Assembly (NCBI GenBank): GCA_947069175.1
Contig: CAMTDV010000017.1
Location: 33,427,126 to 33,491,125, forward strand
DNA: 64,000 bases
Direction: 5' to 3'
Source: Scalesia atractyloides
Taxonomy: Eukaryota > Streptophyta > Magnoliopsida > Asterales > Asteraceae
In this document: positions 1 through 10,139 of the stretch, in pieces
How the letters are laid out: each line of letters opens with the position of its first letter
Numbering within the stretch: the stretch's first letter is position 1
Notes under the pieces: generated by a model
Seen by the model: the letters and a program-made list of their open reading frames with translations, nothing else
Database searches by the model: none
What the model was told of the DNA's origin: nothing
Program-made: the position numbers and the translations under genes

Positions 1-720
1 AATGAAATTAAAATGTATAACTTTTTGATCTTAAAAGGGTTGTAAACATTTTTACTCTGTGTTTTGGAGAAACTGAGCTTTTGTCTCCGTAAGTTCGGGG
101 ATTCAAGACTTAGTTTTCGATGAGAAAACACCAAGTTTAGCTTCTGGGTTTTGAAAAAAAAAACAAAGTGCTTCGGACCTTATTTTATCTCCGGGCTTTA
201 ACATTGATTCCTAATTCCGGGTTTTGAAAATTTCTGGTTGCTATTCTGAGTACGAGTTTTTATATCCGGGTTTCTTTAACCTTTGTGTAGTATGTCCGGG
301 TTTCTTTATCTTGATTCCGAGTATTAAATGATTACGTCGTTTCGGGATTCCTCAGTAAGTTTAGCAATTTTTCGGGTTTACTCGATTCGGGTTTTTGAGA
401 ATCATCCGGGTTTCCGGTTACTCCGGAGAAAGAAAAATTATTGTTTGAACCAGTTACTCCGGGTTCCGGGTTTCTAATGGTTTTCTGTAATCAGTCCAGG
501 TCTGAGTCTTTCTGGACTCCGAGTTTGGAATAATTTTGAGTCCGGAGTGTTGGTCAGATGTTTAACAGCAAGTGGACTTTTTGTTCCAGTTTAAAAGAGC
601 TTAATGTCAAAATCTCGGTGTATTAACTTCCACAACACATTTTTTTAACTTGGCGTTTAAATTGATTAGTTTGTGTTAGCCTAATGCCTTGATGTTAAGT
701 TACCATTTTCAAACTGATGC
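1..720 (+). other. Non-coding spacer of Sirevirus 1 with repeated TCCGGGTTT-type motifs
   Basis: No gene is seen. Between about 60 and 560 a short motif recurs in variants such as TCCGGGTTTCTTT, CTCCGGAGA, TTCGGGTTT and ACTCCGAGTTT. A palindromic form, GAGTCCGGAGT, also occurs in this element's LTR near 4588. By analogy with the second Sirevirus this is the spacer between pol and the additional ORF. Confidence 0.6.
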
Positions 721-750
721 ATGTGTTTCGTTTTTTTATTTCTAACAGGT

Positions 751-3700
751 ATGGCAGATCAACCAGTTGAACAGGCAGGTGAACAAGGAGAACAACCTAC
801 AGCTGCTGCGGCCGTTCCTCCTCATCCGGTTCGACTCTTTCATAGTCATCACAATCAAACTGCATTAATTAACGAAGACGTTCGTGGTGGGGCCGAATAT
901 GCTGATATTATGCGGTTTCTTAGAAATTCAAGAATCTGTTTCGCGATTTCAGAAAATATTCAACTAGTTCAAGAGTATATTCGAGACTTTTGGTGTACAG
1001 CTCGGATTGTTGATAATTCTATCAAAGCTACTATTCATGGAAGCCCTATTATTATCATAGAAGCTGTTATTCGTGCGGCATTGCGGTTTGGTAACTTAGA
1101 TTATGGAAACACTTGTTATGTAAGGCAAATTCGTGAACGTGGGGCTAGATCTTTCGGTTACGTGGGATGTTTTTCGAAGAAACAAATCGCCAAAGGATTG
1201 GTTCTTGGGCAATGGAGATACTTTTTCCATGTGTTGTCGCAATGTTTAGCTCCGCGTAAATTAGGTATGGATAGCATGGCCAACGATCTTCTGTCAGCAA
1301 TGATCGGGTTAACTTATAACCAGCCATACAATTTTTTACTGATGATTCTCCAAGCTTTCAAACTTCATATTGGTCTAAAGGAAGATGATAAGCAATTGAT
1401 GTTCTGTATCCTCGGTTTCTTTCGCTTGTTATTCGACATTTGTTGCCAAATCTTTCGTTTGATGCAAATCTTCCTGCGTTTCCTCTAGCTCCCATGCATA
1501 TTCGTATTTTCACCGATTGCGCCAAGGTTAAGGTGACAAAGCACTCTACAGTTCGTCCTGTTCTAACTCCTTTGCAGGGTGCAATTGTTCAAGAGAACTA
1601 CAATCCAGAAAATGATCCCCTTTGGTTAAACATTCGGAATGGTGTTTCTCAAATCTTTAGTGGAGGAGAGAATGCAGTTGAGGCTAATGTTCACAAACCC
1701 GTGGTTGTTCAACCTCATGTTGATCTTCAACAACCACCGGTTATAGTTCCAGAACCTGAATTTATGGCCAATCAAGTGATGATTGAACAAATTGATGATG
1801 CTCTTGTTCAAGAAAACATTATTATTGATGCACCAGTTTCTACGTCTTCGGCAACAAGTGTTGCTGTAGAAACTGATCCGTTGATTCTAGAGATTGTTGC
1901 GGCTCTAGAGGCAGGTCCGTCTTCTCGTGTTATTGATAAAGGGAAGCGACCTATCGAAGAGATTTATGTGGTAGAATCTAATGATTATATGCTTACCGAA
2001 AAGAAATACCTCCAGTTAGTTTTGAAGAATCTTCAAAATCATATCACTCCTTTTGAAAGTGAAAAACTTGAATTATTTTGCGCAAAGGTTGCTTATTTCG
2101 GTCCCTCTTTCGAATGGAGTTTACATCTAGCGGCTTGGAATGATAGATTGAACGACGTAGATTCAATTGTTCTTAGTTCTTCTTCTTCTGATGATGATGA
2201 TGACCATCATCATCCTGATGCTGGTGCTGTTCGTATCACACCTCCTCTCAAGACATACAAACGATGACGCTTGGTTAGAAATTTGGTTGCTCAAGTATCG
2301 AGTTCTGAGGTTTCTTCAGTTATTGTTTCTTCTGGTGTAGTTGTTTCCTCAGTGTCTCTGCCATTTGTTACTGCTTCGATTCCAATTCCCCCCTTGGTAC
2401 AGTCCACCAGTATTGCTACTTCTATGGGAACATCATTGCCGGGGTTGTCTTCTGCTATACCCTCTACTCCGTTGTTTGAGTCTCTATCTTCTATGGGCTC
2501 GGGTAATTTGTTTGCCTCATCGGGAAGTTCTACGCAACCTCCTTTGACTCCAGTCTTCTTGGGTATGCCTCCAAGTGCATCTCAAAGTTTTGTACGACCG
2601 AGTTCACCGAATGTTCAAAGTTTTTCTAGCACCAAGAAGTCAAAGAAGATGCCTCCTAAGTCTGGAGCGGTTAAGGTTCGTAAAGTTCGTCCAAAGGTGG
2701 CTTTCGGTCCTAACCCTTCTGGGCAAAAGAAGCAACGTGTGCCGAATTCAACTGTTCCTCAACCATCTCGTTCTGGACCATCTGTCCCTAGACCGACAGG
2801 AACCACGGATTCTGGTCATGAACAAAACTTTGAGGAGTTTGCTCGTGTAAACTTTAGGGAAGCTGCTACTGTGATGAGGGTTCATCAAGATTAAATCATT
2901 CGTCAGCAAAAGGAACTTGATTACTTGAAGAAAAAGGATTCTGATCGGGATCAGCAAATGACGCAACTGTCTCGCCTAACTAAGGAACAAAGTGTTCATT
3001 TTGGAAATTTTATTCAACAAGATGCTTCGACTTCTGCCCGACAGGAGACTTTGGTCAGGGCAACAGATCAGCTTCTCCAAATTGTGAGGGATCTCGTGTC
3101 ACTCCTTGCTGCTCAGGGGGAGAGTACGGATTTCAAGGTTCAGGCTCAATGCAAGATTGATGAGCTGAAGAAAATCCGAGATGATCTCGACAAGGACAAA
3201 GATCCCGAAGCAGCGATGCAGGGGGAGCAGTCAAGGAGTGCACGTGCTCCTGAAACTGCAAACTCGGCTCAAGTTGAGGGGGAGTCTTCGGGTACGGTCG
3301 CAGGGGGAGATAAAGGCCTTGTAGATGCTGATACAGGTGCCTTATCTGATTCTGAATTAGATCCTGCTGTCGATTTGGTTTTAGGAGATGGTGAAGTGGT
3401 TGAGGATCTGGTTGAAGACTGGCGAACGGATGACGAACTAGCTGGTAAGTTTGAATTCATAGAGACTGGGAAAGGTAAAAGGATCGAGTACGAATCCCTT
3501 AAGGTTAACATTGATGATCTCAGGAGCTTCGTGTTTGGTAATGAAATGCCAGAAGAGATCACGAATCCGATTCGAGTTCCAGACGAAGTTAGCTTGGCTG
3601 CACGCAGATGGTTTAAGCCTCTACCCGACGAAACTCAAAGGAAGAGGTATAGGAACACCAGAGGTGAGTATTCGGTTCAGATTCGAAGTTGGGATTTTGA

Positions 3701-4295
3701 TGAACAACACAGCTTGGTGATGATCAAAAGGACCGATGGGGTATAGTATTTCAGGCCATGGGCCAAGTTCCTTCAGACTCTTCCAGCTCGTGATCTCCAT
3801 CACATTGCTCAGCTGGATTTCAACAACGATATGAATGTTGGTAGCATTAGAGGATTAATTCCTCACCTCATTGCTGAGAGTCGAGCAAGTAAATGGAAGA
3901 CTTTCAAGCCAGCAGTTGGTCGGGGTGTTAAGTTCTTCAATAAGTTCACCGGCAAGGAAGAATGGAATATGGTCTATCCTCCAGCAAGATGCCTCCGTAA
4001 AATCCCGATGTGCAAATTTGATCTTGATAAATTTGACAGCTTAGGTTATTGGTATCTTGATAGCAAGACTGGGGAAGCAGTGATTACCAAGAAGATAGTG
4101 ACTGAAGATATTGCGGGAATTCTGGATCCGATTTCGCTTGTCAACTTAAGGGAAGCACATCTAAAGAAGCTTCGATGCCTGCCTCTGAAATACCTTAAAG
4201 AAGACCGCGAGTTGGCCGTTCAGTTCATCAAGGTAGTTCAGTTCTGTGTGAAAAACAAGGTTTGGGCAGGCAGCGAATACTCGAAGCAAGGATGA
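751..4295 (+). pseudogene. Additional (env-position) ORF of Sirevirus 1, broken by frameshifts and stops
   Basis: Three main open stretches (751-1488, 1440-2267 and 2271-2894) are followed by 2925-3746 and 3831-4295. Frameshifts near 1420-1440 and stops near 2267, 2892 and 3746 split them. The first part has the FW-ta...-G-p-...-E-x-x-I-R-x-x-L-x-f pattern typical of the large protein encoded 3' of pol in plant Sireviruses. The middle is Ser/Pro-rich and low in complexity. After it comes a charged, coiled-coil-like stretch (2925-3230), an acidic segment, and a conserved C-terminal part ending at 4295. The start at ATG 751 follows a good splice-acceptor context (TTTCTAACAG, ending at 748). The protein's function is unknown in the family; an env-like role has been proposed for Sireviruses but is not shown here. 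I see no signal peptide or clear membrane helix. The nearest relative in this window is the ORF at 32593-36489. Confidence 0.65.
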
Positions 4296-4330
4296 AGATT
4301 TCAAGACACCTGAAGACCATGCACTGATCA

Positions 4331-4338
4331 AGGGGGAG
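4331..4338 (+). other. Polypurine tract of Sirevirus 1
   Basis: AGGGGGAG lies two bases before the TGTTAATGCAC start of the LTR. This is the usual plus-strand primer site position, and the same tract precedes the 3' LTR of the intact Sirevirus at 36543-36551. Confidence 0.75.
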
Positions 4339-4340
4339 TT

Positions 4341-4872
4341 TGTTAATGCACTTTTGGTGATAAGTGCAAGGCCTTCCAATTGTTAGGGTCTTTATTGTAC
4401 ATGTCTTGAAAGTTATTCCAAGGTTTATCCATGGACAATTTGTCCAAGTTTGTGTCAAGGCTTTTGTCAAGGTTTATGTTTAGGACAAAGGTCAGGGGTT
4501 TTGGTTTAGGACTAGGGAAGTTTATGTATTGTTTCTCTTGTCCGTGTTTATGTTTTGAATGTTTTGTCCAGGCTTCCAAGTATGTCATGGAGTCCGGAGT
4601 TAGTCTTGTATATATACCTTTATGTGGAATAGACAAGACGACGTTTTCTTTTGTGGAAATCGGTGCCTTAATCATTGTGTGTGTTTTGTCTGTCGACTAC
4701 TGTGTGTGTGACGTCACTCATCTCCTACATCAAGAATACTCTGTGTATTCTTGATTTCTCTCATAAATCTTGCATTCTTGTTCTACATCCTACAGTGGTT
4801 GATCATCAGGTGGATTCCGCACACCTGTTGGTTGTCTTTGTTGAGTGAGATCTTGGGTCAGGTGACCTTACA
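4341..4872 (+). repeat. 3' LTR of Sirevirus 1
   Basis: It starts TGTTAATGCAC right after the polypurine tract and ends in ...GACCTTACA. A TATATATA motif near 4609 fits a Pol II promoter within the LTR. A GAGTCCGGAGT palindrome lies just upstream of it and matches motifs in the 1-720 spacer. The right edge is inferred from where gypsy integrase homology resumes. Confidence 0.7.
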
Positions 4873-6722
4873 ATAACCCAAATGCTATCGTGACCAGAGG
4901 AAGTGCGGGGGAGTTTTGTAATGAAGTCCATAGCTATACTCTCCCATTTCCACATTGGGATTTCGGGTTGTTCGAGTAAACCAGAGGGCCTTTGATGTTC
5001 GGCTTTAACCTTCGAGCGGGTTAAGCACTTTGAAACGTACACGGCGATATCCTTTTTCATGCCCGGCCACCAGTACTTAGGACAAAGGTCCTGGTGCATC
5101 TTGTCGGCACCGGGGTGAATGGAGTATCGAGATTTATGAGCTTCGGTCATTAGAAAATTTCGAAGATTATCACGGCTGGGAATCCAAATGCGATTGAGGT
5201 AGTAATAGATACCGTTAGGTTTAACAACGAGTTGAGTTTCGGCACCACATTTCATTTCTTCCTCCAAAGTATTCTCGTTAAAACAAGCAAATCGAGCGGA
5301 GCGAATCATGATTTCAAGATCATTCAAAGCTTGAGAGTCACGAACACTATATACATAGCTTCGTCGACTTAGAGCATTGGCGACGACATTTGCTTAGCCG
5401 GGATGGTAGCGTATCCCGCAATCGTAATCGTTGAGAAGTTCAACCCATTTGCGTTGGCGCATATTCAGTTCTTTTTGATTAAAGATATGTTGTAAGCTCT
5501 TATGGTAGGTGTAGACCGTACACTTAGTACCGTAAAGGTAGTGTCGCCATATCTTTAATGCAAAAACAACTGCACTGAGTTCGAGATCGTGGGTTGTGTA
5601 GTTTTTCTCGTGGATCTTGAGTTGTCGAGACGCGTACGCGATAACCTTGTCTCGTTGCATGAGAACACAATCAAGACCAAGGTTTAAGGCATCACAGTAA
5701 ACAACAAAATCGTCATTTCCGTCGGGTAAAGCGAGTACGAGAGCGTTGCATAGCATATGCTTGAGCGTTTGAAAAGCTTCCTCTTGTTTGGAATCCCAAA
5801 CGAAAGGTTTGTCTTTATGGATTAAAGCGGTAAGCAGAACGACGATTTTCGAAAAGTCGGCGATGAGTCGATGGTAGTAACCCGCCAATATAAGAAATGA
5901 ACGGATTTCGGATGCATTCTTCGGTGTAATCCAACTATGGACGACTTTGATCTTTGCAGGGTCTACGTGAATTCCTTGACTGTTAACGATGTGGCCGAGA
6001 AATTGGACTTCTTCGAGCCAGAATTCACATTTTGAGAACTTAGCATAAAGGTGATTTTCTTGAAGAAGTTCGAGGACTAAACGGAGATGATGCGCGTGTT
6101 AGTCTCTCGACTTCGAATAGATAGAATGTCATCGATAAACACAATGACGAAACGATCAAGAAGGCTTTACACACACGGTTCATCAAATCCATGAAGACCA
6201 CGGGTGCATTGGTAAGACCAAAAGGCATGACCATAACGGGTACGAAAGGCGGTTTTCATAATATCTTCTTCCAACACGCGAAACTGATGATAGCCGGAAC
6301 GTAAATCGATCTTAGAAAAACAAGTTGAACCTTGAAGCTGATCAAATAAGTCGTCGATACGAGGAAGAGGATAACGGTTCTTTATCGTAAGCTTGTTAAG
6401 TTCACGATAATCGGTGCGCCCCATGGCGAAGTGCTCGGGCATATGAAGCCTTTATCAAGAAGCTCTTGAAGTTGGCTTGATATCTCGCGCATTTCGGATG
6501 GTGCGAGACGATAGGGAGCTTTAGCAACGGGTGTAGCACCGGGAACTAAATTGATACGGAATCAACATCGCGAGTAGGGGGTAAACCAGGTAAATCGTCG
6601 GGAAAGACCTTAGGAAATTCACAAACAACGGGAACATCTTTATAAGTCTTCTTTTCTTTCTTCGGGTTCACAATATGGGCGAGGAAGGCAACACATCGCT
6701 TTTGCAAGCATTTGTGTGCTCG
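4873..6722 (-). pseudogene. gypsy 1 pol relic: RT, RNase H, integrase N-terminus
   Basis: Read leftwards from 6722. First comes the linker before RT with the typical LPGLPP motif (about 6570). RT follows, with YRELNK, PLPRIDDLFDQL, SKIDLRSGYHQ, the VMPFGLTNAP motif near 6210-6234 and an intact VFIDDIL active site at about 6125-6147. RNase H lies at 5394-5888 with DALNLGL and a SRQLK-type segment. The integrase zinc domain follows (H-x-G near 5115, then the C-x-x-C part), and the catalytic core begins with MDF near 4910. Frameshifts separate the RT pieces, and a TAA lies in the otherwise conserved segment after RYHPG at 5394. The first residues after the protease are cut off by the solo LTR inserted at 6728-7340, and the integrase is cut at 4873. 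It cannot make a working protein. Confidence 0.85.
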
Positions 6723-6727
6723 AGTAC

Positions 6728-7340
6728 TGTTGGGATTGAACCCTATGATAGGAACAGATGATACAAAGCCAAATAACACTATCCGAGCTTTGGTTAAACT
6801 ATCAGAGGTTACAACCTCTGTTGTACATACACTGCTTTCCCTAAATACTGCTCACCTATCATCTGACTTCACAAAGTTGCAAAGGTCTGCCAGAGTTACA
6901 AGGATCAGAGGATAGAGATCAAAGCTTAGTCATTAGATAGATAATCAATGTAACAGTGCTAAGCACTGATAGTTAGTATTAGCAGTGTTTGTAGTTAGTT
7001 ATAGTTTCCTGTCACTATCAACCCTGACGTCATCAAAGATGCTCAGTGGTTAGATAGTTTAGTATAAATAGGTAACTTGTGTAATAGTTTAACTTGTCTA
7101 TCAAAAGATCAACTTTCGCATATCATCTTCTCTGCATTTTCTTACTACAAACTTCAATTGCAAAGGCTGAGGGGGAGTTTGTGAATTACATAACTTGAAA
7201 GCATGATGATGATGAAAACAAACGACCATTGCTTGTGGTAAAAGTTTTCCATTTATTTCCACTGCAAATCTCTTTTAAAACTCAATCATTTTCCATTTTT
7301 GAAACAAAAACTACAAGTAATTCAAACTAAGATCCTAACA
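6728..7340 (+). mobile_element. Solo LTR of a copia-like element nested in gypsy 1
   Basis: A 613-bp block starts TGTTGGGATTG and ends GATCCTAACA, so its ends form a short inverted repeat. It is flanked by a perfect 5-bp duplication AGTAC (6723-6727 and 7341-7345). Removing it rejoins the gypsy protease-to-RT linker: LLSCT on the right side continues into the AHKCLQKRCVAFLAH segment on the left. An AGTATAAATAGG motif at about 7061 looks like the TATA box, giving a U3 of about 335 bp. An inner GAGGGGGAG at about 7167 resembles a polypurine tract, but nothing LTR-like repeats after it. Solo LTRs arise by recombination between the two LTRs of a full element. Confidence 0.9.
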
Positions 7341-7345
7341 AGTAC

Positions 7346-9053
7346 ATGACAAAAGCATCAACTTCTTTGAGGGAGTTTCACAGACATGGAGTTGATCACT
7401 GTTAGGAAGAGGGAAGCGAATCATTTTATCGAAGCATACAACTTCAGCATGGTTTTCACGAAGAAAATCCATACCTACTATGATATCGAAACTACCCAAC
7501 TGCATAGGTATGAGATTGATCGAGAAGATGTGGTTGTTGAGATCGAGATTACAACCACGTAAAACAGAGTTAACGTTAACGGTTCTTCCGGTGGCGACTT
7601 CGACATCGAAAGTCTTCAGGAGTTTAGCGCGCTTACCTTTTAAAACCTTTTTGAAATCTAACGATACAAAACAATTATCAGCACCAGTATCAAATAAACA
7701 TGATGCATAAATACCATTAACGAGGAACGTACCATTGATAACATTGTTGTCATTCTGGGCCTGGCGGTGATTCAGGTTGAAAGCCCTTCCACGCGCAACT
7801 TGTTGTTGCTGCTGAGGCTGCGGTGGTGGCTGCTGCTGGGGCTGCTGTTGCTGCGGCTCTTGTTTGATGGTACGGTTTGGGCAGGCATTTGCAAAGTGGT
7901 TCGGATCACCACACACGTAACACACACGTGCTTTTGGAACTGCTTGTTGCTGTTGGTTGTTCTGGGGAGTAAGCTGAGGAGCTGGCAGTGCTGGAGCTTG
8001 AGAAGCCTGAGGAGCTGCTTGGCGAGGGTCGGTACGGCAACTGACAGTGAAGTGGCTGTAGATATTGCAGTTTGTGCAAAAACGGCAGTTTCCACCCACC
8101 ACATGATGGTATGTGCACTTACGGCACAGTGGGTGAGGACCGGTGTACGCACGTTTAGTTGGGGGTGCATCCTGAGCAGGAGCCTGATAAGGCTGGGAGT
8201 TGCGCGGTGTAGCAGCGGCGTAGTTCTTTCTAGGGTTTCTTCTCTTGCGTCCCTGACGTTTTCCCTTCGGATCGCTTGATGGTTCGATAGCAGCAGTTGG
8301 ATCGGTAACAGCTTGATTGGCAACTTTCACATGGTTCTTGAAATAACCATCTTGAACTCGCTGATCATTGATCTCAGTGGCGAGCATGTAGGTTTCCTTG
8401 ATGGTTGTAGTACGAGCAACCTTCACAAAATTCGCGACACATTCGGGTAAACCACGGATATACTTGTTGATAGCTTTCTCAGTTGTATCAACTTGGCTGG
8501 GACAGATGATGCTCAAAATCTTGAATCGAGCGGTAAATCCAGCATTGTCGGGACCATCTTGTTTGATTCCCAAAAACTCGTTCTCGAGCTTTTGCATCTC
8601 ATGCGGAGGAAAGAACTCCTTCATCATCATTTCCTTGAGTTCCTCCCAAGACAGATTATAGGCTTCATCATTACCGCGCCTATTTCTTTCGGCGGTCCAC
8701 CAGTCGAGAGCATGGGACTGGAAGACTTCGATAGCGTTCACCGTGCGAAGGTCATCGGGGCATCGACTTTGCCTAAAGGTGACCTAAATGGCGTCAAACC
8801 AATGGAACATAGAAGTCGGTCCATCGTTGCCCGTGAAGGCGAGAGGTGCACAAGCCTTGAAATTCTTGAAACTGAACCGCGGCTTGGGGTTTTCAGCTTT
8901 CGAGTCGACCGATGAGTTACTGCTCACAACATGAATTTCCAAGACGATTTGTGGGATGACCTTAGCCATTTCCTTAGCTACCATTGTAGCGATACGCTTG
9001 TCGGCGTTGCTGCGCTGGAGATTCCTTCGGGTGTGCAATCCCATTGAAGACAT
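7346..9053 (-). pseudogene. gypsy 1 gag-protease relic
   Basis: The start is ATG 9053 (MSSMGLHTRR...), followed by a frame break near 8750-8784 and a long open frame 8741-7346. Gag core motifs include WWTAERNRRG, LSWEELKEMM and F...RF..L, with the IRGLP motif of gypsy capsids near 8450. Two zinc-binding clusters follow: an irregular Cys/His group (CRKCTYHHVVGGNC...CTNC, about 8130-8060) and a regular knuckle CYVCGDPNHFANAC (about 7930-7890). A Gln/Pro-rich linker separates the second knuckle from the protease, which has FDTGADNCFVS (about 7700-7670) with the catalytic Asp intact. The frame ends abnormally at 7335, inside the nested solo LTR. A second gag of the same family lies at 48098-49441. 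Confidence 0.85.
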
Positions 9054-10124
9054 CTACACGAAGGATTTAGATTAGATGAGATTCGATTATAATAGAGTTA
9101 TGTTTAAGGATTTATTATTATTATTATTATTATTATTCATACAAGGCACAAAACCACATAAACACGTAGGCACGTAAACACGTAAGCACATAAGCACATA
9201 AGCACGTATTTCACGTAAGCATATACTTTGCACGTATTCACCTTCTCATAAATAGAGCGTAGCACGTTGGAGAAGCGATATATAAGCGAGTAATACCGCG
9301 CATAAGGCACACATGTCCTCATAGGCGTAAGCGAGTTAAGCGATTAGTTTTGTTGGTGTATTAATTAGCGTTTTTTTATTACAAGAGCTGTGCGGGTAGT
9401 GCATGTGTTTTATGGAGCGTAAAGCGATAAAGCGAGAAATCAATAATGCGAGAAATAAATAAAGCGAGAAATCGAATAGAGCGAAAATTCTCAAAATTTT
9501 TAAACACATAAATAATAATAATTCGATGATGCGTAAATCGACGATACAGGCTTAAATCAATTGGGAGTGTCCGGGATTTTGAGATGTTGACTACCCAAAG
9601 TGGTTCGACTATCCTTTGAACTTGGACCCACGTTTTGGCCTAATAGATAGATGCTCTCACCACAAGCGGCTAACGGCATTATCCTGCTGGTTACTACGTG
9701 TTCCAAATCATCGGAATAATCGAGACTTTGGTGAGATCTGAAAATCGAAGAGCGGAATTAGTTATTAAGATGCGGGTTTCACCCCTAACTTAACAACATT
9801 ATTCTTAGATAGGGATGGAGATTTTCGTCGAGGTTTGGATATCACTCCTAACTCAAAGAAGGTATCTCGTGCGAGAAAGAATGCGCGGAGTGAATGATCT
9901 CATCGAGAATTCTCGGTTTTCACACCTATTCTCGACTTGATCACTTGTTTTGTGTGATACGAGTGTTTCCAAGCGTGTATATTGTATTAGCCTTAGGAAA
10001 GGCGCATTTAAGCATTTATGGCAAGTAGTTTAACATTTAAGTCAAAGATAAGTCAATCAGGTGCTTAAACATGCTACTAGGTCGAATAATGGCAATTCTA
10101 ACTATTATCCTAAGGTTATGGGCT
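9054..10124 (-). other. Untranslated leader of gypsy 1
   Basis: No gene is seen between the gag start and the PBS. The leader has an ATT run at 9112-9136, a cluster of short units of the type CACGTAAGCACATAAG (about 9155-9235), and a set of AAAGCGAGAAAT-like units (about 9418-9482). Their role is unknown. Confidence 0.6.
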
Positions 10125-10136
10125 GCTCTGATACCA
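10125..10136 (-). other. Primer-binding site of gypsy 1
   Basis: The minus strand reads TGGTATCAGAGC, complementary to the 3' end of initiator Met-tRNA, three bases inside the LTR edge at 10140. The same site occurs in gypsy 2 (50275-50286) and Sirevirus 2 (22961-22972). Confidence 0.9.
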
Positions 10137-10139
10137 ATC

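Larger units (their letters stand above)
1..4872 (+). mobile_element. Sirevirus-like copia retrotransposon 1, 3' part
   Basis: Seen: a non-coding spacer, a broken additional ORF, a polypurine tract and one LTR, in the order found 3' of pol in Sirevirus-type Ty1/copia elements. The 5' LTR, gag and pol must lie left of the window. The right end is placed at 4872 because homology to a gypsy integrase resumes at 4873 on the minus strand, so the element seems to have inserted into that integrase. The layout matches the intact element at 22560-36977. An end at about 4795, just after a TCCTACA, was the alternative, but the gypsy reading frame is only recognisable from 4873 on. The target duplication (probably ATAAC, 4873-4877) cannot be checked because the other flank is missing. 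Confidence 0.75.

Noticed and set aside
7767..8323. Open frames of 170-183 residues on both strands inside gypsy 1 gag
   Set aside because: They are shadows of the Gln/Pro-rich gag frame on the minus strand and have no motifs of their own.
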